DNA from: Botryosphaeria dothidea
Taxonomy: Eukaryota > Ascomycota > Dothideomycetes > Botryosphaeriales > Botryosphaeriaceae
Direction of reading: 5' to 3'
DNA: 64,000 nucleotides
NCBI GenBank assembly: GCA_011503125.2
Contig: WWBZ02000002.1
Span: 558,001 to 622,000, forward strand
Positions 45,001-55,883 of this stretch are shown one piece after another (positions within the stretch are counted from its first letter, which is position 1; the number at the start of each line of letters is the position of its first letter). Under the pieces are notes generated by a model. It had not been told where the DNA came from, did no database searches, and saw only the letters and a list, made by a program, of their open reading frames with translations. The translations under genes were made by a program, and so were the position numbers.

Positions 45001-46693
45001 GACGCTGCGCAAGCATAACCAGCTTATGCGCAATTCTAGCTCGGAATCCGATGCGTTCACAAGCACGCATGGTAGTCTTTCAGAAGCTTCCGTCAGCAAC
45101 TTGGACCTTATGGAAGCAAGCGGGACAATTGTGCCCGATGGACCGGGCGATGTCCCGTCTCCGAAAGCACCCCCACCCCCATCTTTGCTGCTTGAGTCCG
45201 TCAGTGCGCCTGCCGCAATCGAAACAACAGATGTGAATAGCGAAGATCTTATCTTGTCTGATTTCCTCTCTAAACATGAGAGCACGGACAGCGAGCTCAG
45301 CGCACCTCTCACGCTGATAGACATGCTCCGTTGGCTCTTAGAGTTCCACACGAACACCCTTTCTGACGCTCAAACAGTTTCCATTATGCTTCTCCTCATT
45401 TCGGACTTTCTCCCACATACTCACCCCCTCCCAGATTCCTCTACCTCAACACTCCTCAATCAGTATGCAGACCACTTCCATTCTTTGAACATGTCTCCTG
45501 CCCAGATTCGCGCAATACTCAATTCGCAGCTTGCGCCTCTCACCCGGACTGGTATCAATCCTTTGCAAGCCGAATCAATACTTCAGACATACCATACACA
45601 GCTCCTCTCACTCGGCCTGTTCAATGCTGCGGCTTCACTCAGACGCGTTGCGTATCCCACCTATCCTGCCGTGTATGAGCAAGCGCTTCAAGAGACCCAG
45701 GTGGGACTACGGTGCACACAGTGTAAGAATCCGATCAATAATCCAACCGATAAGACGTTTTGCGAAAATTGTAAGGGACGGCAAGCACCATGTCCAGTAT
45801 GCTGGGGCGCTTTACCGCCGCCAGACATAGCACCGCTTGTTACACCCAAGAAGCGAAGCAAGAGCCGAAACAGGACAAGAGGCCATCAACACAGCGCGAG
45901 TGTGGGAAGCATCACGATCCCCCGGTCAAACGTGAAGAATAAGGCCGCCAACGGCGGAAGGCACAGCCACACGCCTTCAGATGCGTCCCTGCCGGTTTCC
46001 CGCACGGCTACGACCACAACCGTGGCGACCTCCGTAACTGGTCCCTCCCCGACTAATTCCACCGACGCGACTCATAATCACGTTGCCGCCTCCCCCTCGC
46101 CGTCTTTGCCACCTTTGCCACCGGTTCTCTATTCTGCCTGCGCCACATGCGGCCACACCGCGCACACGGTCTGCCTGCGGGCCTGGCACGTGGACACGAA
46201 CCTGTCGCTCGGCGCTTGCCCCGTCAGCGGGTGTTCGTGCGACTGCGTCCGGGGTCCCCTTCGCAACGAGAAGATCGAAGCGCTCAAGCGCCGCAAGGCC
46301 GGCGAGGAGCGCGGCCGCGTTCGCGACGATGGCCGCCGTGTCCGGGATAGCGGTGCGGCCATGAGGGCGGCGGTCTTGGCCACCCGTGGTGGCGCTGCGG
46401 CGGCTGCCGTCGTCGGGGAGCGAACCGGGGCGGGTGGTGACAAAGGTGGCCCGGCTTTCGGAGGTGGCGGCTTCGGAGGGGCCGGTGGCACTGCTTTTGG
46501 AGCGGCGGCCGCGGGTGCGCCGGCGAAGTTGGCCAGGACAGAGAGTTCGAGAAGTGACAGTCAGAGGGGAAGAGGGGTGGATAGGGATTTGAGTGGGAGA
46601 TTGGAGACGAGAGATGATAGTAGCGCAGGGATTGCAACGGGAGGTGGTGGGAGGAGGGTCAGACTTATGGAACCGTCGGGAAGGAGTACATGA
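42078..46693 (+). CDS. rtc1: SEA/GATOR2 complex WD-repeat RING protein (Rtc1/WDR24)
   Basis: Three exons: 42078-42250, 42304-44728 and 44819-46693, with introns of 53 and 90 bp; 1490 aa. Residues 60-420 form a WD40 propeller (VHKLAFNPHQGYLLLSGSRD, IRDIKWSPTDGVEFAFGTE, CYAIDWHPDGKHLASASAD). A long Ser-rich disordered centre follows, then a conserved helical block (about 1015-1160: LTLIDMLRWLLEFHTN, ADHFHSLNMSPAQIRAIL). The C-terminal zinc-binding RING-like region starts at CTQCKNP (1165), continues with FCENCKGRQAPCPVCW and resumes at CATCGHTAHTVCLRAWH (about 1300), split by a roughly 100-residue Ser/Thr linker. Rtc1 is a subunit of the vacuolar SEA complex, which controls TORC1 in response to amino acids. 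The C-terminal 150 residues are an unusual Arg/Gly/Ala-rich extension. The start at 42078 gives a Pro-rich N-terminus typical of the family. Confidence 0.93.
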
Positions 46694-47904
46694 GTGTAGT
46701 GTCTTTCTTTCGTGTGCTCCTTTGCATACACTCATTTTCCCGTAGGTGGATCAGGTGTTTGGGCCTCGAAGCATCTCATGGCGAAACTGTTTTGGGGAGC
46801 ATGCGCTGAGGTGATCAGTAGAGAGCAATGAGAGAACTCTTTAAGAAGGCTCATGTGTGGCGATGATTTGTCATGTTTCCTGTTTGGGAAGATTGATTGC
46901 ATCCACCCCCCATGCACTCGCCGTTGCTGTTTCTACAAGGGGATTACATAAGACTTATGCTCCCTAAACCGAGCATCTCTATATAAGCTATGCAAATGCT
47001 TTTCCTTCCGCCGCCTAAGGAGACGTCTATGGCGGGATGTGATGGACTAGTGGCAGGTACAGTGCTGTCACCGGTTAATCCCATCACCACCGCAAGGGGG
47101 AAAACTTTCGAAAGGGGGTTTTGTAGGTCCATGCGACTGACTTTTTGTAGTTTTCCTGTTCGAAACTGATTATTCTCAGTCTACTATTTTGTATACTCAT
47201 CCTTTTGCGAGTCCGTATGCTAAGCACGCGACCACTTTCCGCTTTGGGTCATAGAGCAGCATTTAGGTTTTACACGATTAGCATGAAAAACTAGCTATTG
47301 CAGCTATGTCAGTCGGAAAGTCTTAGAATTATTGTGTGTAGGTAAGGCTGAAACCCCTGGGGGAAATATGCGTTGTACCTGGTCGATGTTCCAAGAAAAT
47401 GCTGAAGCACTTGAACGTCATGGCTTGACGGTCATTCTGGTGTGACATTAAATTGAGAAACTACTGGGATTACGGTTTCAAGTTCTGTGAAAAACGGATA
47501 TGGCGGTGTGTGCGTGATCTTTTCTTTGACCATTCTTGTCACAAAGACGCCCATCCTGCCACGGACCCACAAAGAACATCCACAAAGAACGCCCACAAAG
47601 AACGCCCACAAAAACGGACCTTGGTTACACCACTATAATAGGATCAAAGTGTTGACCGGAAACGTTGGCTTTGAAGTTCATAAGAGGAGGGATGTAGCCT
47701 TTCTATCTAGCCGGAGTTTTATATTTGCCGGAAGGGGAAATGAGGACACTTGCTTCCACCGTTGATCAAAGAGAACAAAGACGAGCATATCGACACTTAA
47801 AGAATGGGCTCTCTTCTGAAAAGATGCTCCAGCAGCATTCTAGTATCTGAGAGAGCCCTCCAAGTAACGTTCGGCGTCTGTCAACCCCTTCCACACTTCC
47901 AAGA
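46694..47904. other. intergenic, with short minisatellite
   Basis: 1.2 kb of AT-richer sequence. The only structured feature is a tandem repeat near 47567-47616. No gene supported. Confidence 0.5.
47567..47616. repeat. 13-bp minisatellite (CCACAAAGAACGC)
   Basis: About four imperfect tandem copies of a CCACAAAGAAC-containing unit. It lies some 290 bp upstream of the next gene, so it may be in that promoter. Confidence 0.75.
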
Positions 47905-49587
47905 ATGTCACTTTTCGGGTCCACCTATCAAGAGTATGGCATCGGCCAGCCCTTTGGGTCCCTTTCAAGCAGCAACCGGACCTGGTCGTCCCGTGGCTAT
48001 GTCTGGAGGAAATCCTTGCGCAAGCTCGTCAACAAAAAGCCTGACTCAAATCTGTTCCTGAACCGCAGCGGCATCCGTCGTCACCACACCATCACAAGAG
48101 ATATCCCTGGGCCTTCCACATTGCCCCGCAACAGATATAATGCCGGGGATACTTACCTATCCTCTGGAGATAACAAGACTCCGCCATCAGCCTGCCTGAA
48201 GAGTTATGGTCGCCGTCCACGTCCGAGTCCGCGTCCAAGGGGCTTCGCAAACCCGGCCGTCGACACAGATCGTGTTGACTTTGAAAGCGGCAGAGCTCCT
48301 GCACCTTTCAGCAATATGTATAATCCTTATGAGTCTTCCCGGAACAAGCCTTGGGGGATATGGGCGTCAAATGATCCGTTTGAATCCCAGAATGACAAGT
48401 TCCCTTATCTCTACCGGCGGCCGAACAATGTACCTTCGCAACCTCCTCGACGCAGTGAGAGGGTTGCAGCACGACAGCGTAGTAATGCAGGCCCGCCTGT
48501 AGTCTCATCTGCTAGACGAAGCGCGAGGATTGCAGCGCGACATCCACCTACAGCCCTGTCTGCTGTCACGGCTCTTCCATCCGTATATGCCGACGATGAT
48601 GAGGAAGACGATGATGAGGAAGATGACAACGAGGAAGACGACGACGACGAGGAGGAGCTCGAGGAAGAGTACTCCGAGATCTCAGAGGATGATCTCGACG
48701 ACATTGAAGAGAACGTCTTGCCGCCACCTCCTCGACAACCACTTTTCAATCCCTCTCAGCCTACTCCCCGAAGCAATGGTCTGAGAGGAAGCCCTAAGAG
48801 CTCGGCCAGCTCTCGGCAATTACACCTGATGTCCCTCCCCAACGAGGTCCTCCAGCAAATCCTCAACCAGGAGCTCGGCCTCTGCACGCTCCGCCGCAAC
48901 TCCGCCGCCTTGATCAAAACCCTCGACTTCGACCCCACCGAGCGCTACAAAGCGGTCATGAATCTCAAAGTCGTCGCCAACGACGTGCCCCCCGCTCAGC
49001 AGCCGCGCGACGCCATCTCCGCCGCCGACCGCCGCAAATACCTGCGCTTCCGGGCCCAGCTCAACCGCCTCGTCTTCGCCGGCAGCCACCGCCTGCGCGC
49101 GCTGATGACGCGCGCCGAGAACGCGTGGCTCTCGTCCTTCCCGCTCGACCTGCCGGAGCTGCACCGCTTCTGCCGCGCGCCGGACGCGCGCGTGCGCTCG
49201 CTCGACATCGCCCTCTACGCGCGCGACCTCTACGTCCACGACTTCGCCGGCGTGTCGAACCTCTGCACGGCTCTGAATCCGGCCCGCCACGCCGACAGCC
49301 TGCAGAACCTGCTGGACCTGGCGCCCATGATCCCGCGCACCGTCGCGCGCGTGCGCCTCGTCGCGAGCTACCTGCCCCACGGCGCGCGCGAGGGCTACCC
49401 GCCCTGGCGTGAGGCGTACATGCAGCACCAGCATGTGCGCGATGGGTTCGTGCCTGACGACGAGGGCGCCCTGGCTTTCCTGGACGAGGTCTTGCCGTTT
49501 TTTCCGGCGGCGACGATTGTGCCGGTGCAGGGGCCGGGGCCGGTGGGTCTGAGTGAGGATGATTACGATACGTGGTCTTGGATTTGA
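47905..49587 (+). CDS. orphan protein with F-box-like segment, 560 aa
   Basis: Single exon. Residues 1-150 are basic and Ser/Pro rich. At about 180-212 two near-identical basic motifs occur, RRSERVAARQR and RRSARIAARH. An acidic run of about 40 Asp/Glu residues follows (about 228-273). The segment LHLMSLPNEVLQQILNQELG (about 308-327) resembles the start of an F-box, and the rest (330-560) is a helical domain rich in Arg/Ala/Leu ending SEDDYDTWSWI. If the F-box is real, the protein would link Skp1-Cullin ubiquitin ligases to unknown targets; this is only inference. The GC content rises sharply from about 48830 onward, coinciding with the F-box-like region. No family recognised. Confidence 0.75.
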   Translation: MSLFGSTYQEYGIGQPFGSLSSSNRTWSSRGYVWRKSLRKLVNKKPDSNLFLNRSGIRRHHTITRDIPGPSTLPRNRYNAGDTYLSSGDNKTPPSACLKSYGRRPRPSPRPRGFANPAVDTDRVDFESGRAPAPFSNMYNPYESSRNKPWGIWASNDPFESQNDKFPYLYRRPNNVPSQPPRRSERVAARQRSNAGPPVVSSARRSARIAARHPPTALSAVTALPSVYADDDEEDDDEEDDNEEDDDDEEELEEEYSEISEDDLDDIEENVLPPPPRQPLFNPSQPTPRSNGLRGSPKSSASSRQLHLMSLPNEVLQQILNQELGLCTLRRNSAALIKTLDFDPTERYKAVMNLKVVANDVPPAQQPRDAISAADRRKYLRFRAQLNRLVFAGSHRLRALMTRAENAWLSSFPLDLPELHRFCRAPDARVRSLDIALYARDLYVHDFAGVSNLCTALNPARHADSLQNLLDLAPMIPRTVARVRLVASYLPHGAREGYPPWREAYMQHQHVRDGFVPDDEGALAFLDEVLPFFPAATIVPVQGPGPVGLSEDDYDTWSWI

Positions 49588-49980
49588 AGAAAGAGAGAAG
49601 TGGGAGTTGGTGTTTTTTTGTTTTGTTTTAATGCTTTCTGTCTTTTTTTCAAATTTTGGTAGTAGGGATATATGTACCGCAATGTAGACGTGAATAGTAA
49701 TGATGACAGTCTTCACTTACTTGACAGGTCCCAACAATACAGTAATAGCATTCGAAGGCAATTCTATTAAGTTGGAACGATCGTGCTGATCAACGTGTCA
49801 TGGCGGATTGATCATATCTGCGTTCAGGTAAATGTTTCGATCTAAGTGATATCAGGTAAAAACACACACTGACACGGTCACATCAATATCTCGTACAACA
49901 TCTTTTAGCAACTCAAGAGCGCCCAACTCCAAATTAGGAAGGTCAGATCCATATAATCTAAACAGTGAAAGTACCTATCA
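49588..49980. other. intergenic flank left of the LINE
   Basis: 393 bp, AT-rich, holding the 3' UTR of the orphan gene (T tract at 49612-49655) and sequence up to the LINE target site. No gene. Confidence 0.5.
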
Positions 49981-49994
49981 TATGCCTTCAGCGC
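49981..49994. repeat. target-site duplication, left copy
   Basis: TATGCCTTCAGCGC, repeated perfectly at 55135-55148. Such 10-20-bp duplications are produced by LINE target-primed integration. Confidence 0.9.
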
Positions 49995-50000
49995 AAAAAC

Positions 50001-51554
50001 ATGACCACGCCAAAAAATCGACCCCAAGCTACGGCGCCGGGAGAGGGCCCCAGGGACTCTCCTAGGCCCAGCGAGACTCGAAATACCACTCAGAGCAGCT
50101 GCAGCCACGTTGTGGTTAATGTAGAAGCCGCAGGAAGGGGCGAACAGCCCCCTCCAGTGACCACCTCTACCCAACCACAGCGCACCCCTAATAAACCGCA
50201 GAACACCCAGTACAGCGTAGAATACGTTAAAAGAGCCTCAAAAACAGCAGACACCCTCCTCTAAGCCCTACAAGCATCCGCTGGCCTCCCTTTAGTCCTC
50301 TCCAGTCAGATAAAAAATTTTCTCGACATTGCCAAGACAATCTTCCAGGATCATATTACTATTTGCCAGGAGGCGACCACTAAGGAGCCAGGCCTTAAGG
50401 ATATCCTCAAGGAGGTCTAGCAGGTCCAGAAGGCAGTCAGCCAACTCCAGACTACTCCTACGCCCGCAGTACCTAGCTGGGCCAATATTGCAGCCCGAGC
50501 AGCCCTAAAGCCCCCTACCCCCCTAACCACCACTAAGCTTACCCTATACTTCCCGGATAAGACTAATAGACAGGAGGTTACTAACCTCACCAACGAGACC
50601 ATCATTAAGAAGATCTAGGCAGGGAAAAGCCTAGCTTATAAAAGAGTACTAGCGGCTAAGAAGCTCCCTAGTGGAGACGTTAAGCTCTTTATGCCTGATG
50701 CTTAGACTAGAGCAGCCCTCCTCTAGGATCAGGAATAGACTACAGGACTAGGCAGGGAAGTCCGTCCCAACCAGTAGCTCTACTCAGTGCTAGTCCACAA
50801 CGTCCCCCTTAAAGATATTAATACTAAGGACCCCCAGGCCGCCCAAACCCTTTAGGATTAGAACCTATCCTTACATCCAGGACTACGCATTAGTAAGCTA
50901 GCCTAGCTAAAAAGGAAGCTCCTAGAGGGGAAGACGTACTTAGCTATTATCCTTAGCACTATAGACCCCGAGGCAGCTAACTAGATTATTACTAAAGGAC
51001 TTATTAGTAACTATACTCTCTATATAGTAGAGTACTATAGTGCAACCTTTATAGTAACCTAGTACTTTAAGTACTAGGATTATAGCTATATCTCTACCCA
51101 CTATAGAAGGGAGAATAGGTGCGGCTAGTGCGCCGAGGCATATAATACCTACGAGTGCCCTAAAGAGAAGACGTAATATATAAACTATAACTAAGAGCAT
51201 ACGGCCTAGAGCAACTCCTACCCAACGCGCAGAGCCCGTTAGGCTAAGGCTACTAAGGCCCGCCTAACGGCACCAGAGAGACATAGAGAAGGCACCCCTA
51301 CGGCTAAGATATAGCCCTAAACTAACTAGTTAACGGTTAGGCCAAGGAAGAGGCCTAGAGAAGAGGAGCCGACTAAGAGAGGGCCAGGCAGGCCAAGGGA
51401 CCTAAGCCGCCCCCCGCCTCCTAACTAGATGCGGTTCACCGGACTCAATAGCTCCCAGCATGCCTCGGGGGAAGAGCCCACGAGAACTCCCGCCTCCTCG
51501 TAACCTATACTACCGACCCCCTCGCAACCTAACTTAGAAATAGAAGGAAGTTAA
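50001..51554 (+). pseudogene. LINE ORF1 (Gag-like, zinc-knuckle), RIP-inactivated
   Basis: ATG at 50001; the same frame still holds a zinc knuckle at 51120-51158 (Cys, Cys, Tyr in place of His, Cys with CX2CX3HX4C spacing), so no net frameshift has occurred over 1.1 kb. The frame ends at TAA 51552-51554, possibly the true stop. The first 87 codons are free of stops, rich in Pro/Thr/Gln, and little mutated. Beyond about 50260, TAG and TAA codons become frequent. The His-to-Tyr change in the knuckle (CAT to TAT) and a TAG in place of a Trp/Gln are RIP-type. ORF1 proteins of LINEs bind element RNA. Confidence 0.85.
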
Positions 51555-54500
51555 TATTAGATATAAGCTCTCTCTCTATCGTGTAGTATAACGTCTATAA
51601 GAGTAAGAATAGGGTAATACTCCCGTTCTTTAAGGAGGTTAACCTAAGGATCTACTATATTCTAGCTATCTAGGAGCCTTAGAGGAACCCGAGAGTTAAG
51701 ACAATAGTAAGACACCCTACCTACTATATAGTTTTCCCTTAGGAGGAAGTAGTAAGAACCTACTTCTTTATAAGTAAGGCTATTACCCCCGACTCCTAGC
51801 AAGTAATAGTCTACTTACTAGATCTTATTACACTATCTATTACTACTAAGACACGTATAATCTATATCTATAACTACTATAATCCCCTACTAGCCTCCTA
51901 TACTAGTACGGCTCTAGAAACTCTATCTCTTCTCCTAGAAGCTCTTAGAAAACTAGGGGAGTATATCCTCCTAGGAGACTTTAACCTTTACTATCCTATC
52001 TAGGGGGGTATAACCGCCCTAAGACACTATACCCTTATAGATAACCTTATCGAAATAGCTACTACAGTTAACCTTAACCTAGCTCTTCTAAGAGGCACTA
52101 TTACGAGGAGAGAGGGTAGTAGCGAGAGTACTCTAGACCTTATCTTTACTATATAGTAGCTAGAGGAGAGGATCCTTAGTTGCGGAGTTAGTTAGGAGCT
52201 TAAATCATCCTCTAACCACCTACCTATCCTTACTATACTCGATTTTTTCCTTACCCCCGCGGAATTACGCCCCCTAAGGCCCTAGTAGAAGAAAGCAGAC
52301 TAGAAGAGAACTAATAATATACTCTAATTAAAGCTTAAACACCTTAAAGCAGCCCCTCTTAATACTAAAGCAGACCTAGATTACTTTACTATACTACTCT
52401 AGAAGACTATCTAAAGGATAATCTAGGAGACTATCCTAGCAGCGAGACCCTCGCCCTAGGCCTCTATATAATAAATAAAGGAGTATTCGGACCTAGTATA
52501 CTAGGCTAGAGTAGCTAGAAGAAAGTAGATAGCTATAGGGAGGGAGGAGGACTAGGTAGTTTACTAAACTATTGCTAATAGCAAGAAGAGGCAGATTAGA
52601 AGAGATAGAATAAAAGTATGGCGCAGAATAGTAGCCGAGATAACCTTAGACTCTTCTACACTCTGGAAGCTCTTAAGGTAGGCAAGAATAAGGGCATTAG
52701 AGCCGCCAGCCCTACCCTAGTTCCCACCCCTTTAGGGAGCAGATGAACAACTACGTTACGATAACCAGTCTAAGGCGGAAATCCTTACCAACCAGTTCTT
52801 CCCCCCTCCTAGGGCCACCGACCTCTTAGATCTAGATGGGTATATATACCTAGAGCCAGTAGAGATCCCCCAAGGCGTTACCGAAGAGCAGGTCCTCCAC
52901 ACCATCAAGAAGCTTCCCCCAGACAAGGCACCAGGCCTAGACAAGATCATCAACAGGTTCCTAAAGCAATGCGCTAAGACACTAAGGGGACCCCTCACCA
53001 GGCTCTTCCAGGGATGCCTCGTACTTAGATACCACCCTAGGCAGTTCAAAAGCTCTATTACCGTAGTCCTAAGGAAACCACAGAGGGATAACTATACCAA
53101 AGCCAAGTTATTTAGACTAATTACTTTACTTAATACGCTAGAAAAGCTACTTAAGAGGATTATAGCAGATCGGATCTCCTAGGCGACTAAAGCCTATAAA
53201 CTACTTCCCGATATATAGATAGGAGCTAGGAGAAATAGGTTAGCAGTAGTAGCTCTCGACCTACTTACGGAACAGATCCATACTATCTAGGCGCAAGATC
53301 CGGGGCTAGTGGCCTTAGTCCTTAGCCTAGACATCTTAGAGGTATACGATCATATATCCTATAAGAGACTCCTCTATAATATAAGGATAGCGAGGCTCCC
53401 CGAATAGGTAGAAAGATTCACGCACTCCTTCCTACAGGACCGGACCACTTAGCTATCTTTTAGGGACTTTACTAGCCCGCTAATCTAGACCTTAACCGGG
53501 ATTCCCTAGGAATCCTCCCTATCCCCAATCCTCTACCTATTCTTTGCCTCTAATCTACTTACACAGCTACGTAGGGGTAATACCTTCCCCCTTAGATTCG
53601 TCGACGATACTAATATCCTAGCCTTTAGTAGATCTATAGAATAAAACTATAGGATACTAGAGGGAGTATACTAAGTTTACGAGCACTGGGCAGCTACCTA
53701 CGGGTTAGCGTTCTCGCTAGATAAGTACCACCTTATCCACTTTATAAGAAAGCCGAGGAGATTTAATATAGTAGTAGATATCCGTATCCCTGGATTTGCT
53801 AGACACCTAGAGCCCACGATAAAGATCCTAGGAATCCACGTAGACAACAAGCTTAGATAGGGACCCTATATTAGGGAAATAGGAGCTAAGGCAATTAAAT
53901 AGTGCATATCTCTCTCCCGACTCGCAGCATCCACCTAGGGAGCCTTATTTACTAAAGCCCGCTATATCTATACGGCCGTGGTAAGGCCAGCCCTTACTTA
54001 TAGCTATAGAGTATAGCATGCCCCGGAGGGGACCCTAGAGTGGAGGAAAATAGCCATCTAGCCACTACAGAAGATCCAAAACTAGTGCCTACGCACCATC
54101 TCAGGAGCGTATAAGTTAACTAGTATACAAACCTTAGAGTATAAGACGGGGATTCCCCCACTCTCATTACACCTAGATAAACTAGCACTAGCCCAAACTA
54201 TTAGAGCTAGAGATGGCCTAGTTGTAGTAGTAGTAGAGGAAACTTACCAGAGTATTAAATAGATAGCTAGGGCTACTCTAAGTGCTAGAGGTGCCGCTAG
54301 CCCAGCTAGGAGATCCCTACTTAGGAAAAAGGCAAACTCCCTCTTTCACTGCTGCCCCCCTACCTACTAGAGCCTCCTAGAGCGAATAAGACTACGTATA
54401 GTATATAGGAATAAGTGGAAGGAGAGATGGATAAAGTTTACTAGCCAAGGAAGGCAAGGCAAGCTAGTAGCCCAAAGTACACAGTGGAACCCAAAAATCA

Positions 54501-54910
54501 GACAAATCCACAGCGAACTGCCCAAGCCACAGAGTATACTCGCCACTCTACTACGTATAGAGCACATTAGACTAGAGGACTTTCTCTCTAGGCGCAAGGT
54601 GCCAGGGCACCTTAGCCCTGCCTACCCATGCGGCTAGTATAGACAAACCCTAAAGTATATCCTCCTCTTCTACCCCGACTTCTAATAGGGTAGGGCATAG
54701 ATGCTCTAAAAGGCAGGAACTACGGACTACTATTCCCTCCTCTCAACGAAGAAGGGGATCAAAGCAGCGACAGACTGGTTCTTACGCCTAGGGCTGCTTA
54801 AGCAATTCAGCCTAGCAAGAGAACTAATCCAGGAGGGTAACCAGGAAGAGGAACCAGGAGGACCACCAGGACCACCAGGACCACCAGGACCCGGACAACT
54901 ACGAGGATAA
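51551..54910 (+). pseudogene. LINE ORF2 (endonuclease-reverse transcriptase), RIP-inactivated
   Basis: One frame can be followed from the ORF1 end to TAA 54908-54910 with the same phase at every landmark. The landmarks are the APE endonuclease motif LGDFNLYYPI-stop-GG (51971-52009), where LGDFNxHHPxWGG is expected, and the RT fingers motif PDKAPGLDK (about 52918-52944). RT motif A is at 53312-53360 (ALVLSLDILEVYDH). The GIPQGSPLSP motif is at 53498-53530 with TAG for Gln, and the catalytic FVDD box at 53597-53608. A C-terminal VPGHLSPAYPCG zinc-type motif lies near 54598-54633. I see no RNase H domain, as in part of the Tad1 clade. The end carries a Pro-Gly-Gly repeat (54853-54897). Both His in the EN motif have become Tyr and the Trp a stop, all explained by C-to-T or G-to-A. 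Confidence 0.88.
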
Positions 54911-55134
54911 GGACTAAAGGGATAGGTCTAGTAGGTGAATGTAGGGCTGTCACAGCAGCCGCTACCGGTAAGAAGGAAAAACAGAACTAGTATAGGATAG
55001 TATACCTAGAGAGAGAGGAGGGGTTTTGCCAGGCGAAAAGGTTTTCCCCCTCGTGTAAAATAATAATAGATAGCCAGCCCCGCATGGACCCGTAAGGGAG
55101 CTATATCGGGAAGAAATGAATTTATCTATCTATC

Positions 55135-55148
55135 TATGCCTTCAGCGC
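55135..55148. repeat. target-site duplication, right copy
   Basis: Perfect second copy of TATGCCTTCAGCGC directly after the element's (ATCT)n tail. Confidence 0.9.
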
Positions 55149-55883
55149 TCGTTCTCATAGCCGTATGGTCGGTTTAAAACGCCCGTAACCAATGCGAGTT
55201 ACGTCACCTAAAAGTTCCTGAAAAGAAGAGGCAGGGCTTGCGGTATTAGGACGCAAGTTCGAGTTCGAGTCGTTGTCGGGGAGACAATATAAAGACGGTT
55301 CCTATTAGAGTCTTTTCCTGGCGCCCTGGAGCTCGGGCGTTCAGTTTTGCTCTTTGCTCTTCTTTTTTGCTTTTAGCTTAACGCCTTTCACTCTGGTTGC
55401 CACAAATTCAATCAGCGAATGACCTTATTCAGCTGGTAGTCTTCTCCTCCACTGATTACGATGATTAATCCATGTCGAAGAATGTACATACATGAACGGA
55501 TGCCATCGGAGCAATGCCCACCTTTCTCGCTGCCTGAAAACATTACTTCTTTCTCCATACTAGGCCAAAATTTCCCTCCTTCATGTGAAGATGCATCGCT
55601 GGGACCAAACCAAAGAATGCCGTCTCGGTATGCTAAATGCAACCGAGGAAAAAAAAAATAAACAAGAAGGCGTGTCTCTCAAACCCAAGGAACGTTAGGT
55701 GGTATCATGCTCTTCGTTCCGCAATCCTCTCCAAATCGCGTAAATCAAACTGAGATAAAGCACCAGGGGGTAATATTCGAGAATGGTCACGAATGCCATC
55801 ACCCCGAATGTTGTCCAGATACACCACTCTTGGATGCTTGCGCCTCGAACTTCTTGGAACAGGTTTAACCACTAGAGAAAAAT
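55149..55883. other. intergenic flank right of the LINE, with a tRNA-like trace
   Basis: 735 bp. At 55153-55285 a TAGCCGTATGG (A-box-like) and GTTCGAGTC (B-box-like) occur about 90 bp apart with a GTAAC/GTTAC hairpin between them. I cannot fold a proper acceptor stem, so this is not annotated as a tRNA gene; a decayed SINE or tRNA relic is possible. The rest is the 3' flank of the Crh gene. Two short minus-strand frames (55412-55642 and 55705-55887) show no domain. Confidence 0.35.

Larger units (their letters stand above)
49995..55134 (+). mobile_element. Tad1-like LINE retrotransposon, inactivated by RIP
   Basis: A 5140-bp element with both LINE ORFs, flanked by a 14-bp target-site duplication. 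It begins only 6 bp before the ORF1 ATG, so it is either short-leadered or 5'-truncated there. It ends in a simple (ATCT)n tail at about 55122-55134, usual for fungal LINEs. Both frames are intact for indels at all points I checked but carry dozens of TAG/TAA codons, mostly where CAG, CAA or TGG is expected. Expected His codons read TAT/TAC, so changes are of the CpA-to-TpA type. This is the signature of repeat-induced point mutation. The element is on the plus strand and interrupts no recognisable gene. Confidence 0.93.

Noticed and set aside
47567..47616. CRISPR-like array
   Set aside because: The tandem units have no spacers and the host is a eukaryote; it is a simple minisatellite.
50940..51200. 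Minus-strand 86-codon frame within the LINE
   Set aside because: TpA-rich RIP sequence creates Leu/Ile/Tyr-rich open frames on the opposite strand; it has no independent support.
55153..55285. Intact tRNA gene
   Set aside because: A- and B-box-like words are present, but no acceptor or T stem can be paired, so it is kept only as a low-confidence trace.
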